Of a stretch of DNA of 16,340 nt, positions 14,001 to 16,340 are shown piece by piece. This DNA comes from CAZPHU01 sp964419255 (lineage in GTDB: Bacteria > Fibrobacterota > Chitinivibrionia > Chitinivibrionales > CAYFVL01). Location of the stretch: positions 1-16,340 of the forward strand of contig CAYQOU010000078.1 of assembly GCA_964419255.1 (NCBI GenBank). Reading direction: 5' to 3'. A model generated the notes under the pieces. That model was not told where the DNA came from. It made no database searches and saw nothing but the letters and a program-made list of their open reading frames with translations. The position numbers were made by a program, and so were the translations under genes. Numbering within the stretch: the stretch's first letter is position 1; the number at the start of each line of letters is the position of its first letter.

Positions 14001-15898
14001 AGGAGCAAACGGCGCCGTACCGAACCTGGGTCACTTTCGATCCCGGTCCTCCGACCGAGATTAGTCTGGATATTCTCACCCCCCCGGAGAATCGCATCGC
14101 CGGAGAGCCGATTGAGGCCTCGGTTATCATTCGCAATGAGGATGGTGAGGTGCCGGGAAGGTGGTGTGGCGATGTGGTATTCGATGATCTGCTACAAAAC
14201 GGCAGTGGCGGCGGAAATACACCCGAGCCGTATGTGATTATCGATGGTGATACTGTTGCATTATCCGAAGCTGCTGAGATGTGCTTCACAGGGGGAAATG
14301 CCGTGGTCGAGCTGGTCCTCTATGATGCTCCCGAGGACAATCTGCATACGGTTTCGGTTTTCTATTCCGACCAGTTCACTCCGGGCGGGCTGAGCGATTC
14401 CGAGAGACTTGTCCTGCTACCGGGAGCGGTGGACCGCATCGAGCTTGTACAAAGCGATGGTGAGCCCTTTCCGGGTGACACGGTCACGCTCGATTTCACC
14501 GATGGGGTTACTATCAAGAGCATCGGTTACGACCGATATGGAAATACGATCGGAGAGGTCAAGGTCGATTGGGAAACCGATACTACTAAAGATAACCCGG
14601 TACCGTATTATTCTTCTCCATATCGGATGAGCCAGATATATTATCAGGTTTCAAACGTGATTATCGAATCGTGGGGAATAATGATTGCTTCCTATGATGA
14701 TGCTATCGATGATCAGCTGGATCTGCATATTCGTCCCCGCCCGGCACAGATAATCGATGCGATCACCCGCGACAGTGATGGCAACGGATATCTGGATGCC
14801 ATCGAGATCACGTTCAACCAGCGGGTGCGATTTCCGCATGATTTTGATCTGACAGATATCCATATCGGCTATACCGATGGAGGGGCACCTGTGGAGTTTG
14901 TTGTCGATGATATCTCTCCATCACCGGGAAGATCTGATTCGGTTTTCACGATTGATTTGGTAGAGGATCCGGAAGCTCTGGGTGGAGCACCGCAGACTGC
15001 ATGGCTGCCCGAGCTGTCCATCGAAGGTTTTCCGGATCTGGAAATGGAGCAGCCACTGACCAGTCGAGATGGAGCAGGTCCGGTGGTGTGGGGTGTCACA
15101 CGGGAAATCAGCAGTGATGGTGACAGGACAAACGACAGAATAACCGTCGAGTTCAGTGAATCGGTCCTCAGCCCCGGTGGAAGTCCGCTTCCCTTTACCA
15201 CCAGTCCGGCTGATCTTTTTACGGCCTGGGTGGATTCTGCCGGTGATATGAGGGAGATCGATCTTTTCGAGGAGATAACCTCACTAACTTCCGTAGATTC
15301 CCGACAGATTCAGTTCTATATGACAAACGGCAACGAGTTAACGAGTTACAATCTCGTCAGTATTCATGGTGCCGACTCACTCCTTACCGACGATTCCGAG
15401 CAGAGAAACCCTCCGGTACATGACAACCGGCGCACCAGAGTGATTGTCATAGGACGTGCCGATCGAATCACGGTAGGTCCAAACCCTATCAGGCCGACAT
15501 TCGATCATTCATTCGACCGGCTGGAAGCACAGCAGCCGTATCGGGCATTTGAGTGGGCCAGAGAGGCCGGGGCTGTTATCGTTGCGGATATAATCGTCCC
15601 GGGAACCGATTCGACTCGAAGCAGTCCGATCAGCAATTATGACATAAAGGGTTCCATGATGGTTTTCGATGCGATCGGCAATCTTGTGTATCAGAGAAAG
15701 GGCGCGGGCGACCAGGTGGTCGAGGCGATAAGCAATCAGAACTGGATTCCCGGTACCACTCGTCAGTTGGTTTTCTACTGGAATGGAATTACCGATCAGA
15801 ATCGCGCTGCGGCTCCGGGCCCCTATCGGGTAATCGTGCACCTTAAGATTGATGGTGAAGAGATGAGGCTTTCTACAAACATGGGTATCGGCAGATAG
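11087..15898 (+). CDS. Giant secreted Ig-like repeat protein with a ThuA/GATase-like N-terminal domain (paralogue of the gene at 5887)
   Basis: The 1603-aa product has an unusually long 27-residue polar leader before a strong hydrophobic core (28-40) and a likely cleavage site near ISAQA (43-47). No alternative in-frame start exists in the leader, and AAGGA precedes the ATG by 7 nt. Residues ~58-340 form a globular domain: VRVAIIWND at the start, strand HVIVHVNAGW (124-133), NKIGIVSIGDDAAN (152-165), and an end reading RAVAVSYQPQFLQD...YDAIMFASLAHTL. The alpha/beta order resembles ThuA or class I glutamine-amidotransferase-like folds, but I see no clear catalytic triad and the call is tentative. 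Then follow two three-part Ig-like units (342-657, 658-987) with the markers IIRDRFGNYV, ILRDAWGNFA and RSDxxxWE. Next are the two-Cys domain (C1027, C1066), a Ca-loop-like DSDGNGYLD (1229-1237), a Big-like domain and a FlgD/T9SS-like C-terminus (VGPNPIRP, VFDAIGN, YWNG, AAPGPYR). Everything from residue 342 aligns by eye with the gene at 5887, while the N-terminal head does not. Confidence 0.9.
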   Translation: MSSRTIHPDNHPEYFSAITDTSIFWNKAFLFFSFFLFLTAPRISAQAVHRVHPDYEDSIRVAIIWNDAIGNCDDQTAPVGEKTMEFVLSALGEYVDHVEVLRNRRSDHTTWADVQGLWGDSLPHVIVHVNAGWSSGWNGDDLDEIFEHAVANKIGIVSIGDDAANLSSETFGFGGVDNVPAPLGDGLSQGIEGDGPIDSLWIGLLRNNDDRLKQYTGDSLMYPGVNGIVSNAIDSIMDSDSQLDFFPPREGRCQADADRYNILYPEWITKLGFQQGHWEGMTRPASDELHVLVAIQDTMPDETIRRAVAVSYQPQFLQDSVASQQITYDAIMFASLAHTLSVASSIQIVAEDTSIYAGDTTTLRAVLIDQFGNPISDENTLSHIIWSILPSSRREGDRLIEATGDTALFTATQAHRTAQIVARFAGEDHELLDTATITILPDSAHHLVIEGSPDGMSSPNADNPIGGDGSLRFASSESARHAWAIIRDRFGNYVQNSQNTLWDTLAPGGIVSADAYEQQTGEGIISKLGPDGNTFVVARSQQYEGALFMDTITVEVDEAGYDSLRVRTYRSGQSFPTDSLVLEAGRDTSLIVQGYRSDLQIWEDVPGSWSLSESLRATPTPPTQQAVWGPFTPINSGSGTIGVEYESLRTSVPVRFLAGNPQQLTLYPQSGSPEGIQPYSPYPSGVADTVAAGDGFEVWAKLFDANGVWLQQYESDQDLASQISWEVSSDEQVEYSTDGAQLILTSTQAYRTIRVTASIMVEGHSMSQTVAVYVTHGTPDHLVIEASATIANMVDDDPVERITILRNQNRRSVFAILRDAWGNFAGYSTATEWHSSDPEIFTADTGQATDVGEGVAQKVTNGTGQMIAEDLGSGLTDTITVTVEDYFYEELRIVNAAGDTVDTLRMNTNQDTTLLVIGRRSDNDHWEPAQARWGSSDNLTIDPTAPLLSRQWRFSPSDTASSGWIRVSKSNEEQTAPYRTWVTFDPGPPTEISLDILTPPENRIAGEPIEASVIIRNEDGEVPGRWCGDVVFDDLLQNGSGGGNTPEPYVIIDGDTVALSEAAEMCFTGGNAVVELVLYDAPEDNLHTVSVFYSDQFTPGGLSDSERLVLLPGAVDRIELVQSDGEPFPGDTVTLDFTDGVTIKSIGYDRYGNTIGEVKVDWETDTTKDNPVPYYSSPYRMSQIYYQVSNVIIESWGIMIASYDDAIDDQLDLHIRPRPAQIIDAITRDSDGNGYLDAIEITFNQRVRFPHDFDLTDIHIGYTDGGAPVEFVVDDISPSPGRSDSVFTIDLVEDPEALGGAPQTAWLPELSIEGFPDLEMEQPLTSRDGAGPVVWGVTREISSDGDRTNDRITVEFSESVLSPGGSPLPFTTSPADLFTAWVDSAGDMREIDLFEEITSLTSVDSRQIQFYMTNGNELTSYNLVSIHGADSLLTDDSEQRNPPVHDNRRTRVIVIGRADRITVGPNPIRPTFDHSFDRLEAQQPYRAFEWAREAGAVIVADIIVPGTDSTRSSPISNYDIKGSMMVFDAIGNLVYQRKGAGDQVVEAISNQNWIPGTTRQLVFYWNGITDQNRAAAPGPYRVIVHLKIDGEEMRLSTNMGIGR

Positions 15899-15925
15899 AG
15901 TCGAAGACTGGTACAACTCCCTCCC

Positions 15926-15959
15926 AAACGGCCGTTTTCCGCGGCCGTTTATGGTTTTT
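15926..15959 (+). terminator. Rho-independent terminator of the second giant gene
   Basis: A perfect 9-bp stem (AAACGGCCG with CGGCCGTTT) with a 7-nt loop is followed by ATGG and a T5 run. It begins 27 nt after the stop codon. Position and the ATGG-then-T spacing match the terminator of the first giant gene. Confidence 0.88.
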
Positions 15960-16340
15960 CCTGTTGATATTTTTCTCTCCTGTACTGAAAAATTTTTGTG
16001 CGTCTCTTTCATTTCCTAACAGGCTAAAGTCGTACCGAGAGTCTATAGAGCGATTCTGATTCTCGAGGTTTGTGGCGACGAAGTTAAACTGAACGGCGGT
16101 CTTGGAGTCGGCAGATAACTGCTGTTATGCAGGCGATATGTGCATGAGGCGGCCGAGTTGTACGGACGCTTTTTTTTTCAAACGATGCCGCAATAGAGAC
16201 ATTCAATATGTATTTTCACTACCATCCCATAAGGAATAGTCTAAAACAGCCATAAAACAGCAATCTGTTTAATCTGCAAAGTATTTATGGGTTGACATGT
16301 GCAAAACTTTCCGACAAAACGGCCCCAAATATCTCAATTT
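15960..16340. other. Gene-free right end of the window
   Basis: No gene is supported here. It contains a T9 run followed by CAAACG (16170-16184), similar to the T9 then AAACG before the first giant gene; a small hairpin AAACAG/CTGTTT (16255-16270); and an isolated TTGACA (16292-16297) with no matching -10 box before the edge. It may be the leader of a further gene outside the window. Confidence 0.4.

Noticed and set aside
16297..16340. Open frame from ATG to the window edge (MCKTFRQNG)
   Set aside because: It has no ribosome binding site and only 14 codons are visible; it cannot be supported.
1..16340. CRISPR array, tRNA, rRNA or prophage
   Set aside because: I saw no regularly spaced identical repeats, no tRNA-like cloverleaf and no phage or integrase genes. 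The only repeats are the short tandem/palindromic ones and the domain-level paralogy of the giant genes.

Overview
The window looks like a chromosomal segment of a Gram-negative, fibre- or polymer-associated bacterium of the Fibrobacterota lineage (Fibrobacter / Chitinispirillum / Chitinivibrio relatives). The main reason is a fibro-slime domain (TIGR02148 type) on a giant secreted protein. The proteins also carry Sec signal peptides, bacterial Ig-like modules with DxxGN motifs, and a FlgD-like or type IX-like C-terminal domain of the NPF...VYDAIGN...APGVYR kind. The phylum assignment is an inference from these families, not a measured placement.

Layout, left to right. (1) 1-202 (-): the N-terminal part of a lipoprotein-like gene that runs off the window. 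(2) 284-1193 (+): an AT-rich Rpn/transposase_31-family PD-(D/E)XK nuclease. Its first ~40 codons are out of frame with the only nearby ATG because of an A7 run. (3) 1194-1812: about 600 bp with no convincing gene. It holds an 8-bp tandem repeat, five close-packed perfect palindromes and a flanking 13-bp direct repeat. (4) 1813-3466 (-): a two-gene ABC-2 exporter, ATPase then permease, with overlapping ends. (5) 3467-3674: a divergent control region with a palindrome and a weak promoter. (6) 3675-5435 (+): IspH/LytB fused to a UbiA-like membrane domain whose first Asp-rich motif is lost. (7) 5436-5886: a long leader with a promoter-like element and a 16-nt-arm hairpin. (8) 5887-10566 (+): a 1559-aa fibro-slime surface protein with a strong terminator. 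(9) 10631-11086: a leader without a gene. (10) 11087-15898 (+): a 1603-aa paralogue with a different, possibly ThuA/GATase-like, N-terminal domain and its own terminator. (11) 15960-16340: no supported gene.

The most notable unit is the pair of giant paralogues, which fill more than half of the window. From about residue 270 (first) and 342 (second) onward they have the same domain order. That order is a three-part Ig-like module repeated twice, a domain with two conserved cysteines, a domain ending in a Ca-binding-like loop, a Big-like domain and a FlgD-like C-terminus with a conserved final tail. Their N-terminal heads are unrelated. This suggests a surface stalk and anchor on which the head has been exchanged, each copy with its own leader and terminator. 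The IspH-UbiA fusion and the ABC exporter lie upstream, and nothing in the sequence ties them to the surface proteins.
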